NCBI RefSeq assembly: GCF_030518155.1
Contig: NZ_JAULRU010000823.1
Span: forward strand, 1 to 64,000
Length of the DNA stretch: 64,000 nucleotides
Reading direction: 5' to 3'
Source: Gilvimarinus gilvus
GTDB lineage: Bacteria; Pseudomonadota; Gammaproteobacteria; Pseudomonadales; Cellvibrionaceae
In this document: piece after piece, positions 19,392 through 27,310 of the stretch
Layout: each line of letters starts with the position of its first letter
How positions within the stretch are numbered: the first letter of the stretch is position 1
Notes under the pieces: generated by a model
What the model was told of the DNA's origin: nothing
Seen by the model: the letters and a program-made list of their open reading frames with translations, nothing else
Databases searched by the model: none
Position numbers and translations under genes: made by a program

Positions 19392-19865
19392 ATGACAGAG
19401 TTCGAGATTTCCTACTTAACCGGCGAAGAGCTGAACCGCATGTGGGACATTATGCAATTTTGGGTCAGTATTACCTTTGGCCTGATCGCTATGTCACATA
19501 TTGCCCGCCGCCATTTAAACGTTTTACTTGTGGGTGCTGTGAGCGTTTTATATTTACTGTTTTCCGTGTTTATCTTTCGGGTGACCTACTTCAACTTACA
19601 GGTACTGAAAGGCCACCTATTAGATCTCCATGACTTCGGGGCAAATAATTTAAGTGCTGGCCAACGACACTTTATTGAATATTTCCCATCGAGCTTAGAA
19701 ATTGGCTTAGGCGTTATGTTTGCCTTTGTCGGGCTGCTTATTTGCGTACTGCTGTTTCTCTGGCACAACACCATAGAGCAAAACAAAGCGTTTAAAAGGA
19801 AAAGCACAAAAGACTTGCACAAAGCGAATAATTCAATCGCTGGCAATTGCAAGGTTACAACATAA
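19392..19865 (+). CDS. Small membrane protein of unknown function
   Basis: The protein is 157 residues with three predicted TM helices: about 22-38, 45-64 and 106-127. A soluble loop lies between the second and third, and the C-terminus is basic (FKRKSTKDLHKA). No family is recognised. Coding appearance is good, with regular hydrophobic helices, and the gene is closely flanked by terminators on both sides, which implies an independent short transcript. Confidence 0.65.
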   Translation: MTEFEISYLTGEELNRMWDIMQFWVSITFGLIAMSHIARRHLNVLLVGAVSVLYLLFSVFIFRVTYFNLQVLKGHLLDLHDFGANNLSAGQRHFIEYFPSSLEIGLGVMFAFVGLLICVLLFLWHNTIEQNKAFKRKSTKDLHKANNSIAGNCKVTT

Positions 19866-19890
19866 AAAAACGGCGCCCGAAGGCGCCGTT
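19864..19890. terminator. Terminator between convergent genes
   Basis: A 9-bp stem AACGGCGCC / GGCGCCGTT with loop CGAA has an A-tract on its left, which reads as a U-tract for the minus strand. It mainly terminates the minus-strand outer-membrane protein gene starting at 20739. Confidence 0.85.
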
Positions 19891-19926
19891 TAACAGCAAT
19901 CACTTATGATTAATTTTGATCCATCA

Positions 19927-20739
19927 TTAGCGCGGAAACAGCAAAACGAAATTCATTCTAAAACCAAAACCTTCAGGGCCATTGTCAGGGCTGTCAAGCC
20001 AGTAGCGAACACCGCCACCGTACTGAATCATTTGCCCGCCTATTTTACCGATTTTATTAACCATGAAGTTAACGGGTACGGTGGCCTGGTCGGCCTCCCA
20101 GTCGTAGGTAGTCTCGCTGTTTACGGTGTAGCTAACACCAGTGCTGGTGCTATAACTTAAAAACGGCTGGAGAAAGGTCGCGCTGATATCGGCCCGGTCA
20201 TCGTCACCGGCAACGCTTTCAATATGGTTGGTTAGCGCACCATAGGTCCAATGGCCGGTTTGCTTCAAGGCTACCGCGGTGGGCCCCAGCCCCCATTTTT
20301 TGGCCGATAGCATATCGTCAGAGCCCGTGGGCAATAACATCACCGGCCCCGCTCCGAGTATCCAGCCGCTATCGGTGGGCGCTTTGGGTGAGAAAAATAC
20401 ACTCTGTACTACATCGCCAATTCCCGACTGACTACCCGCGCCGGCAAAAATGTCCTGCTGGTCGGTGATTGGTAAAATGGTACGGGAGATAACATTCCAA
20501 TTTTCGTTGAGGTCAATCGGAATGACAGGCTGCACATTCAAGGTAACGCGATCACCGGTATCATCCGGGCCAATATCAGTATCGTAGTTGAGCTGAAACG
20601 GTACACTGATGAGCGCCGCCACGGGATTACTGAGCTTTTTCGCAAGCTCAGCAGCTGTTGGCTCTTGTGCCAGGGATTGCTGACCGCTGCATGCGATAAC
20701 TAGCCCAGCGAAAAGTGGCACATTTTTCATGGATTGCAT
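19927..20739 (-). CDS. Outer-membrane beta-barrel protein (MetA/neuromedin U-like transporter family)
   Basis: The product is 270 residues with a signal peptide (cleavage near QSLA|QEP). It is a glycine/serine-rich sequence of alternating hydrophobic strands ending in a C-terminal phenylalanine-rich strand (FGFRMNFVLLFPR), typical of barrels. Segments such as LNVQPVIPIDLNENWNVISRTILPI and QSGIGDVVQSVFFSPK resemble the family often annotated neuromedin U or phenol MetA-pathway protein. A channel role is likely and the cargo is unknown. AGGGAGAG precedes the start. Confidence 0.65.
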   Translation of the reverse strand: MQSMKNVPLFAGLVIACSGQQSLAQEPTAAELAKKLSNPVAALISVPFQLNYDTDIGPDDTGDRVTLNVQPVIPIDLNENWNVISRTILPITDQQDIFAGAGSQSGIGDVVQSVFFSPKAPTDSGWILGAGPVMLLPTGSDDMLSAKKWGLGPTAVALKQTGHWTYGALTNHIESVAGDDDRADISATFLQPFLSYSTSTGVSYTVNSETTYDWEADQATVPVNFMVNKIGKIGGQMIQYGGGVRYWLDSPDNGPEGFGFRMNFVLLFPR

Positions 20740-20850
20740 GGTAAAGAACTCTCCCTATTTCATCTAAAGGTCACTATCAAAGATGGGTAACATTAAAAAT
20801 ATTCGGTTTAAGTGGTACCTATTCATTTAAAAAGGCCATGAATAATTGCT

Positions 20851-21399
20851 TCAATACCGACACCCGCGATACAGCACCTCACCCGCAACCTGTACCAACG
20901 CATCACCACCCTTGCTCCAGAAGACAAATTGACCATCAGTGTATTTTTCACCAGAGGCCGCCTCTACTCTTTTGAGACGATACGCCGTGTGGCTTTGGCG
21001 GTCGGAGAGCCACACTTCGTCATCGTCTAACTGGATGCGCATATCATCCGCGCGATACTCGCCAGTGAAAACCATAAACTGTTCGCCACCCTTACAGCTG
21101 TATGTACGCTTTTCATGGCTGGATGCTTTGTTATCAAAACAGTAGGGTTTTTGATACGCGGCGCAGGCTTTGCGGGTGCAAACGCCAACGTCGGCGCCTT
21201 CGGCCCGTCGGCACTGATTACAACCGTCAAAGTAAACGGTGCAGCTAGCGTCCAATATTGACTTCCAACTATTGGCGTCATAGGTTATGCCGCCGGGAGG
21301 TTGAGAATTAGGCAGGGGCGAAGAGCACGCCGCCAGCAAACCAATTGCGCAGCAGCCGATAATGAAGCGAAAGGACAGAAGGACTTTCATTAGAAACAT
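20851..21399 (-). CDS. Hypothetical lipoprotein
   Basis: The protein is 182 residues with a lipoprotein signal peptide and lipobox LAAC (Cys at about residue 25), so it is probably anchored in a membrane. The mature part has several cysteines (CTVYFDGCNQCRRAEGADVGVCTRKAC) that may form disulfides, followed by a small beta-rich domain. It is not assigned to a family. It has its own upstream region shared with the divergent signalling gene at 21624. Confidence 0.7.
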   Translation of the reverse strand: MFLMKVLLSFRFIIGCCAIGLLAACSSPLPNSQPPGGITYDANSWKSILDASCTVYFDGCNQCRRAEGADVGVCTRKACAAYQKPYCFDNKASSHEKRTYSCKGGEQFMVFTGEYRADDMRIQLDDDEVWLSDRQSHTAYRLKRVEAASGEKYTDGQFVFWSKGGDALVQVAGEVLYRGCRY

Positions 21400-21623
21400 T
21401 ACCGTATTCCTTCACATAATTCGTTCCGCGGATTTAAAATCACCGTACCGCGTAAAAATACTGACCTACACTATACTGCCACTTGCCAATGCATACTATC
21501 GGACAGCGCCTCTCAATCTCCAATATTTACATTTCCTTGGCATAGGCCAATACATTTGGCGCATTTTTTCATTAAAAAGCTATAATCGTAGTGTGCCGGG
21601 GGAGCCAACCGTTTGTGATAGAC

Positions 21624-22109
21624 ATGTTAACTAACACATTTATGCGACAATTTTTGTGCGTGTTACTGCTGTTTTTCAGCGCTTTTGCCATGGCCAACCA
21701 GCATGGAAAGAGCAATACGTTAGAACAACTTGACGCCCAGGTATTACTAAAGGCTCCAGCCCTGAGTATTGATCAGGCTGTCAGCGACACTCGCTGGCAA
21801 AGCTACCAAAAACGCGATAGTAACCAGGGTATTGGCAACCAACTGTACTGGCTTCGCTTTGCAGTGGCAAACAACTCTGATGCGCCTAACTTTTACATAC
21901 TTAGCACTGAGACTACCTATATAGACAATATAATTGTCTATCAGCGCACTGATGCCAATAAACCTTTCACGGTGACAGCACTTTCTGACAGAGAACCTTT
22001 CGCCCAGCGCCCTTTATTTTATCGTACACTTGCCACGCCACTGCAAATCCCGGCAATCTCCAGCTCTGAGATCTACATTCAGGCTTTTAACAGTAACCTG
22101 ATTCAGTGA
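21624..22109 (+). CDS. 7TM-DISM sensor protein, N-terminal fragment (frameshifted)
   Basis: This frame has a signal peptide (MRQFLCVLLLFFSAFAMA) and a periplasmic 7TMR-DISMED2-like domain (DTRWQSYQ...YWLRFAVANNSD...YILSTETTYIDNIIVYQR). The frame ends at 22109 exactly where the downstream frame takes over with no missing protein sequence (...NSNLIQ / TLGFTLDTP...). It is the front half of the diguanylate cyclase at 22106. Possible starts are the ATG at 21624 or 21642, or a GTG at 21615 behind GGGGGAG. A single-base change would restore a protein of about 570 residues. Confidence 0.75.
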   Translation: MLTNTFMRQFLCVLLLFFSAFAMANQHGKSNTLEQLDAQVLLKAPALSIDQAVSDTRWQSYQKRDSNQGIGNQLYWLRFAVANNSDAPNFYILSTETTYIDNIIVYQRTDANKPFTVTALSDREPFAQRPLFYRTLATPLQIPAISSSEIYIQAFNSNLIQ

Positions 22110-23344
22110 CACTCGGGTTTACTCTGGATACGCCTCCGGCCTTTGGCGCTCGCCAACAACGCGAACATTTAGGCTTCGGCGTTTTCTATGGTGCCCTCAG
22201 CATAATGATTATAATGTCTTTGATCTTCGCGATTGCACTTAAACAACGCAATGCCGCTTACTACGCTGTATTTTTATTAAGCACCATCTTGTTCTGGTTA
22301 AAGTTAAACGGTATTGGTTTTCAGTATCTCTGGCCCGATGCTGTTTGGTGGCATAACGAAGGCTTTCATATCGTTTATTTGCTATTTGTGGGGTGCGCAC
22401 TACAGTTTAGTAAATCTTTCCTGCAACTAGACTCTCTGGCGCCAAGACTTAATCGTGTCTTTGCCACCTTGCAGCTGCTAGCCCTTGCAGGCATAGTTGC
22501 GCGCTTGCTCGGGTTGTATGAGCCAGTGCTTATGCTGTCGTTTGCACTTCTTGTCGTACTGACGTTTGTTATACCATTCGCCAGCTATAAGGTCTGGCGC
22601 GATGGCCTGGATTACGCATTCTGGAGCTTGCTGGCCTGGCTACTTTATGCCGTAGGCCTATTGCTGAGTATTATAAGTGCTTCAACATCGCTCTTTAGCT
22701 GGGGAATGACGCCTCTATTTTACGCTCAGGTCGCAAGCCTACTGGAAACGCTTTTTTTGATGATTGGGTTGTCGAAATGGCTCATACAATTAGAGCTCGA
22801 GCGTCAAAAGGCAATCTCTCAGGCTAATGAAGACGCGCTAACAGGGCTTGGCAACCGCCGCCGCTTACAGCTTGCCTTTACGCAACTCAAAGACGCTATG
22901 GTGATTGATCACCGCCCAGCTTTTGTTTTAATGATTGACCTCGATTACTTTAAGCAGATCAACGACACTTTTGGCCACGATGCGGGTGACAAAGTGTTAA
23001 CCGAAGTGGGCTCCTTGCTATTGCGCATTTGCCGCGAAAGTGATGTAGTCACTCGCTATGGAGGTGAAGAATTCGCAATTTTATTGCGCGCGCAGGACGT
23101 CGACACTGTTGTACAGGTAGCGGAACGAATCCGGGTCGAATTTGCGTCATCACCCACCAAGCACCATGACCATATGATCGAACACACCTTGTGTTGCGGT
23201 ATTGCAGAGATAATGAACATCGACCAGCAGCCCTCGGTACAAGAAATGATGAAGCACGCTGACGAAGCCCTCTATCAGGCCAAGGCGGCGGGAAGAAACC
23301 AAAGCCATGTCTATGCGCATAAACAGCCCCATCATATAGTCTAA
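22106..23344 (+). CDS. 7TM-DISM diguanylate cyclase, C-terminal part
   Basis: The protein is 412 residues: seven TM helices of the 7TMR-DISM_7TM type (about 20-225, opening EHLGFGVFYGALSIMIIM), a short coiled linker and a GGDEF domain. The active loop is GGEEF (about 319-323) with an upstream RESD I-site, so cyclic di-GMP synthesis is expected. As drawn it begins at a GTG overlapping the TGA of the upstream frame (GTGA). Normally both parts are one polypeptide with a periplasmic ligand domain. Either a frameshift mutation or sequencing error splits it, or the two are translationally coupled. It is not clear whether the sensor half is attached. Confidence 0.8.
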   Translation: MTLGFTLDTPPAFGARQQREHLGFGVFYGALSIMIIMSLIFAIALKQRNAAYYAVFLLSTILFWLKLNGIGFQYLWPDAVWWHNEGFHIVYLLFVGCALQFSKSFLQLDSLAPRLNRVFATLQLLALAGIVARLLGLYEPVLMLSFALLVVLTFVIPFASYKVWRDGLDYAFWSLLAWLLYAVGLLLSIISASTSLFSWGMTPLFYAQVASLLETLFLMIGLSKWLIQLELERQKAISQANEDALTGLGNRRRLQLAFTQLKDAMVIDHRPAFVLMIDLDYFKQINDTFGHDAGDKVLTEVGSLLLRICRESDVVTRYGGEEFAILLRAQDVDTVVQVAERIRVEFASSPTKHHDHMIEHTLCCGIAEIMNIDQQPSVQEMMKHADEALYQAKAAGRNQSHVYAHKQPHHIV

Positions 23345-23443
23345 AAGACCAAGTGATATTAAGCGTTGCTTAGCGCAGCCAAGGTCTTATACTGTGCGTT
23401 AGGTATAATAAAAATCAGACAAATCAACCAGCTAAGACCCTCT

Positions 23444-24601
23444 ATGGAAGCCTACATTTTCAATTTCCACGACGTCATAGTGTTTATGACGATCATTGAG
23501 TGCATCATGCTCGCGCTTTTCCAATGGGCGCTGCCTACCGATCGAAAAGTAGCCAGTCGGGCACTGATTGCGTTTTTATTGACCACCAGCTTACACAGTT
23601 TTTGTGTACTGCTACTGTGGAATGATTTAGTTCATACCACCGACTTTTTTGATTTGAATGTCGTGCCCTATCTATTGACGCTGGCAGCGTTTGTGAAAGG
23701 GCCGGCGCTGTATTTTTATGTTATTTCACTCACCGAGCAAGCATTCAAGCTGCAGCGCAAGCACTTAATTCACCTAGTGCCGCTGGCAGTAAGCTGGCTG
23801 TTATTGCTGGTTATGTTTATTGACAGCGATGCGTTGCGCTGGCGTGCCGATGGGCAATCTGAATTCTCGGTGGCTGTGGTTAATTTTATTTGGCACAGCA
23901 CTAAGGTCATTCCCTTTTTATATGGTGTCGCGTCTGTGTATTTTGCACGTCGCTACTATCTGTCCCTGAAAGATCAGTACTCGTCCTTCTCAAGTGGTGA
24001 ACCCGGATGGCTTATTGTGCTCACCGGTGGCTTTTTACTGCAGTGGACCTTTTCCTTGTGCGTTCATGTCGGCGCTCAGTTCAGCACCGTGAGCTTATCG
24101 AACTACCTGGGCATTTCTGAGAACTATGTCATTTTCGTATTGATCAATGGTTTGTTTGCCTACAGCGCAGCCTACGCACACCGGGTACTCACGACGAAGC
24201 CGGTTACCAGCAAAGAAACCTCTCAAGAACTACCCGATAAGATCGCTATCGACAAAGTGCAAAACGGCATGGAAGTAGAGAAGCTGTTTCTGGAGCACAG
24301 CCTTAACATTGAAGAATTCTCCAACCGAATCGATCTTCCGGTGCGGGATGTCTCCGGTGTGATAAACAAACACTTCGGCACTAACTTTTTTGAGTTTATG
24401 AACTCCTACCGGGTTGAAGAAGCCAAGCGCCTTCTGCTCGCCCCTGAGTACAAAGACCTAACAATTTTGGACATTCTGCTGCAAGCGGGTTTTAACAGTA
24501 AATCCGCCTTCCACCGATTCTTTAAGCGCTTGGTGGGCATGTCACCGTCTGAATACCGCAAGCAGAAAGGAGCGGAAGGTGGTGTAACAAATGGGACTTA
24601 G
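23444..24601 (+). CDS. Membrane-anchored AraC-family regulator (paralogue 1)
   Basis: The protein is 385 residues from the ATG at 23444. The N-terminal ~230 residues form about seven TM helices (MEAYIFNFHDVIVFMTIIE onward) and the C-terminal ~100 residues are an AraC double helix-turn-helix (second HTH: ILDILLQAGFNSKSAFHRFFKRLVGMSPSEYRK). The same architecture and opening motif (x-FN-hD-hhhhhTI) occur at 32931-34070 and 50645-51823. Such proteins are thought to sense envelope or sugar signals and bind DNA from the membrane. This one is convergent with the GH16 lipoprotein gene, its probable target. An upstream in-frame start at 23366 lacks homology to the paralogues. Confidence 0.85.
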   Translation: MEAYIFNFHDVIVFMTIIECIMLALFQWALPTDRKVASRALIAFLLTTSLHSFCVLLLWNDLVHTTDFFDLNVVPYLLTLAAFVKGPALYFYVISLTEQAFKLQRKHLIHLVPLAVSWLLLLVMFIDSDALRWRADGQSEFSVAVVNFIWHSTKVIPFLYGVASVYFARRYYLSLKDQYSSFSSGEPGWLIVLTGGFLLQWTFSLCVHVGAQFSTVSLSNYLGISENYVIFVLINGLFAYSAAYAHRVLTTKPVTSKETSQELPDKIAIDKVQNGMEVEKLFLEHSLNIEEFSNRIDLPVRDVSGVINKHFGTNFFEFMNSYRVEEAKRLLLAPEYKDLTILDILLQAGFNSKSAFHRFFKRLVGMSPSEYRKQKGAEGGVTNGT

Positions 24602-24602
24602 G

Positions 24603-24636
24603 AGCGTCAAACGTCTGATGTCAGACGTCTGACGCT
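24603..24636. terminator. Strong hairpin between the AraC and GH16 genes
   Basis: AGCGTCA-A-ACGTCTGA / TCAGACGT-C-TGACGCT forms a 15-bp stem with one internal mismatch and a 2-base loop. It lies between the convergent AraC and GH16 genes. The T-tract is poor, so termination is likely but not certain. Confidence 0.6.
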
Positions 24637-24679
24637 TTGGAGAACTAGCGCACCTCCTTCAGACCTCAGACCTCAAGCT

Positions 24680-26812
24680 TCACGGCGCCAGATACCGAAT
24701 ATTATCCAACTGCAAATGAACGTTGGCTTGTGACTCCCAGGTAGGCGATATCACAATTGGGGTATTGACGCGAGACAGGTCAAGACCGCCGCTGGTTAAA
24801 TCGTTCACCGGCAATTCAACCGTTTGCCATGAGCCCGCGCCCACCATACCTACGTCAATATCACCTGAACTACACGGGTGCACACAGTCCGCCCGCACTG
24901 AAATATTTGATGCCGAGCCGTAGTCCAGAACATGGATATCAAAGGAGAGAGTACCGCCGGAAAAAGCCGTCATGTCCTTGGTGCCGGTTGATTGAATAAA
25001 GGCTATGCCGCTGGCGCCGGAGTCGCCAAATTGCAAATCAATCACTTGACCGCGCACAACGTCTTCAGCGTCGACAATAGCGGCTGACACGTGACCTGCA
25101 CCCGTTTCATAAATACCGATACCAAAATCCCAGTTCACGTCAATAGTATCGTCAAAAACCGCATGCGGAGCTTCCAAGGTATCTGACTGCCCCATTAGAA
25201 CGGCCTGAGGGGCGCAATCACCTAAACATTCCAGTGCGATGTTATTGAGCTTTAATTTAGCCGTGCCTGTTGCTACTTCCAAAACGAAAGGATTGATGAC
25301 ATTTTCCAGATTAACCTGACCGGGTTCAATATTATTTGCTTGCAATTCATTGAAGCGTACCGCCATACGAACCCACTCACCAACGGGCGGATCAATTTCA
25401 GTAAAGCTGACATTAGGCCAACCACTGTCAACTTTAATCAAAAGGGTGGCATCGCTGGATTTTTCTTCTAGGTAAATATCAAACGCCAGCTGACCGGTTT
25501 GCGCAAACTCAGTGAGATTAACACCGGTATCCACGCCCTCTGCACCTGCGGTATTACTAATACCCAGAAAAATATTGGCAAGCCCAAAAAACTCGGCACT
25601 CCAAACGGTAGCGTTGTCATCGCTTTGGGCAGGATCGACAATAAGGTTGCCGGAAGCGGCTTCATAGTAGCCCGGTGTCAATGTGGCAGGTTCATCGCCT
25701 GCGGGAGACTCCATAGCCACACTGGCGGCACCATCTTTAAACAATTCATAACCTTGAGCACTAGGCGCCGAAAACCCATCGAGCGGCTCTACACTTTCAT
25801 CCAACTGATCACTACAGCCTTTACCGGTCGTCGTATCCAGCGCGCATTCGTAAACACGCACATGATCAATCAGCAGCGTTTGCGGAAAGCTGGTACTGTC
25901 ATCCGGTGCCCCGGGCCAATTCCCACCAACCGCGAGGTTCATGATTAAATGAAAAGCCTGATCAAAGGGTGCCGAGCCTTCACCCAACTGAAAACCTTGC
26001 CCTGCCGGGCCTTCATAGTAGGTGTACCAACCGTCAGACGTTTGTGTTGCGAAATGCGTATCGTCCACAAACCAGTGAATTTCGCCTTCGCTCCACTCAA
26101 CAGCGTAGGTATGAAACTCCTCCCACACATTCGCAGGTGGTACAAATGAGGTGCCAGAGAAACGATTGCCTGGCCAGACCGCCCCATAGTGCAGCGTGCC
26201 ATGCACTTCGTTGGCGCCAGCGGCATTTGTGTTGACCGCCTCCAGAACATCGATTTCACCACTGCGCGGCCAACCGCCATAAATATTTTCGGTAGGCAGC
26301 ATCCAAAAAGCGGGCCAAATACCCTGTCCTTGTGGAAGCTTTGCCCGTATTTCCATGCGACCATATTTAAAGTCGCCTTTGTTTTTACTGCGCAGGCGGG
26401 CAGACGTGTAGTCGCGTTGAACTGAAGTATCGTTTGGGTCATAACTGGGGTCATCATCCCAGCGGCCCGGGCCACTGAAACTTTCCTGGCGGGCGACAAT
26501 ATTGAGGTGACCGTCTGCAACAAAAGCATTCTCGGGGCGCGGGGTATAACACTGTAATTCATTGTTGCCGCCACCAGTGCAATTGACTTCAAAGCTCCAC
26601 TTACCGTTATCGATAGTATCGCCGTCAAATTCATCACTCCAGATGAGATTCCAGTTTTCATTGAGCGCTACAGAGCTGGACGAACTCGAGCTAGAAGAGC
26701 TGCTGGAACTGCTTACACTGCTTGAACTGTCGGAATCTGAAGAGGAACCACCACCGCAACCGTAGAGTCCCGTCAGTGCCAGAGCCAATAAAGATAAAGT
26801 GAATTTATTCAT
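24680..26812 (-). CDS. GH16 endo-beta-1,3-glucanase lipoprotein
   Basis: The protein is 710 residues. A lipoprotein signal with Cys at residue 19 (LYGCGGG) is followed by a polyserine linker (about 23-48) and a GH16 domain (about 50-320) opening with LIWSDEFDG. The catalytic motif GEIDVLE gives nucleophile E186, D188 and acid/base E191. The insertion-bearing ExDxxE form is typical of laminarinases. Two C-terminal beta-sandwich regions (about 345-530 and 540-710, the latter ending LQLDNIRYL) resemble carbohydrate-binding modules of the CBM4/9/11 fold type, but the family is not sure. It probably sits on the outer membrane and cleaves laminarin or similar beta-1,3-glucans into oligosaccharides for the TonB receptor. 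An AACAATAACGA leader precedes the ATG. Confidence 0.92.
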   Translation of the reverse strand: MNKFTLSLLALALTGLYGCGGGSSSDSDSSSSVSSSSSSSSSSSSSSVALNENWNLIWSDEFDGDTIDNGKWSFEVNCTGGGNNELQCYTPRPENAFVADGHLNIVARQESFSGPGRWDDDPSYDPNDTSVQRDYTSARLRSKNKGDFKYGRMEIRAKLPQGQGIWPAFWMLPTENIYGGWPRSGEIDVLEAVNTNAAGANEVHGTLHYGAVWPGNRFSGTSFVPPANVWEEFHTYAVEWSEGEIHWFVDDTHFATQTSDGWYTYYEGPAGQGFQLGEGSAPFDQAFHLIMNLAVGGNWPGAPDDSTSFPQTLLIDHVRVYECALDTTTGKGCSDQLDESVEPLDGFSAPSAQGYELFKDGAASVAMESPAGDEPATLTPGYYEAASGNLIVDPAQSDDNATVWSAEFFGLANIFLGISNTAGAEGVDTGVNLTEFAQTGQLAFDIYLEEKSSDATLLIKVDSGWPNVSFTEIDPPVGEWVRMAVRFNELQANNIEPGQVNLENVINPFVLEVATGTAKLKLNNIALECLGDCAPQAVLMGQSDTLEAPHAVFDDTIDVNWDFGIGIYETGAGHVSAAIVDAEDVVRGQVIDLQFGDSGASGIAFIQSTGTKDMTAFSGGTLSFDIHVLDYGSASNISVRADCVHPCSSGDIDVGMVGAGSWQTVELPVNDLTSGGLDLSRVNTPIVISPTWESQANVHLQLDNIRYLAP

Positions 26813-26938
26813 GGCTTGTTGTCTCGTTATTGTTTTGATGTGTTTGCAACGGCTGTCGCAGAGGTAGTGAACTTAGTACCTGAATACTGTGCCTGCCCTT
26901 GCCTGAAGAAATTATAATGGGGCCATATTATGTTATGT

Positions 26939-26964
26939 AAAAAGCCCCTCCCTTACGGGAGGGG
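26939..26964 (-). terminator. Intrinsic terminator within the GH16 upstream region
   Basis: A perfect 8-bp stem CCCCTCCC / GGGAGGGG with a four-base loop is followed, on the minus strand, by C and a run of five U. It lies 127 bases upstream of the GH16 lipoprotein start, where no gene ends. It may end a small RNA or act as a leader attenuator. Confidence 0.75.
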
Positions 26965-27260
26965 AATACTATAAGGAGAGTCAGAAATACTCGCATATTC
27001 GTTAGACTCTAACCGCAGGCAACCTGACATGCCTGCGGCCGTGAACGTAATCCGGTAAACCGGTTGCCCATACATCCACAGTGCCAGTGTGCCTTCACCC
27101 ACTCTCGCAATCGTCCCATTTTTACAACATCATCAAAGATGGGAATTCCCCCCAAACCCAGATAATTACTGGCCTGCAGGACATATCGCATTATCCGGGC
27201 CAGGCGCCAACCCGTCCCATTAAAAGTGGGATAGAAAAACCTCTCCATATAACACACATA

Positions 27261-27288
27261 AAAAATCGGCGCCCGAAAGCGCCGTTTT
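27261..27288. terminator. Terminator after the GH16-cytochrome fusion gene
   Basis: The stem CGGCGC / GCGCCG with loop CCGAAA is flanked by A residues on the left and T residues on the right, so it can work on both strands. It ends the large minus-strand gene that stops at 27311. Confidence 0.8.
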
Positions 27289-27310
27289 ATACTCGTAGGT
27301 GACTGCTAAA

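Larger units (their letters stand above)
26813..27310. other. Long intergenic region with hairpins and motif copies
   Basis: About 500 bases lie between the two GH16 genes. It holds an intrinsic terminator at 26939-26964, a perfect 8-bp inverted repeat CCGCAGGC/GCCTGCGG at 27013-27038, copies of the CGTCCCA[C/T]TTT motif at 27112-27125 and 27213-27230 (the latter symmetrical, TCCCATTAAAAGTGGGA), and the terminator at 27261-27288. No convincing protein is encoded. A short minus-strand transcript ending at 26939 is possible. Confidence 0.5.

Noticed and set aside
27009-27257. 82-codon minus-strand frame between the two GH16 genes
   Set aside because: No recognisable domain, no ribosome site, and it covers inverted repeats and regulatory-looking motifs. 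Treated as intergenic.
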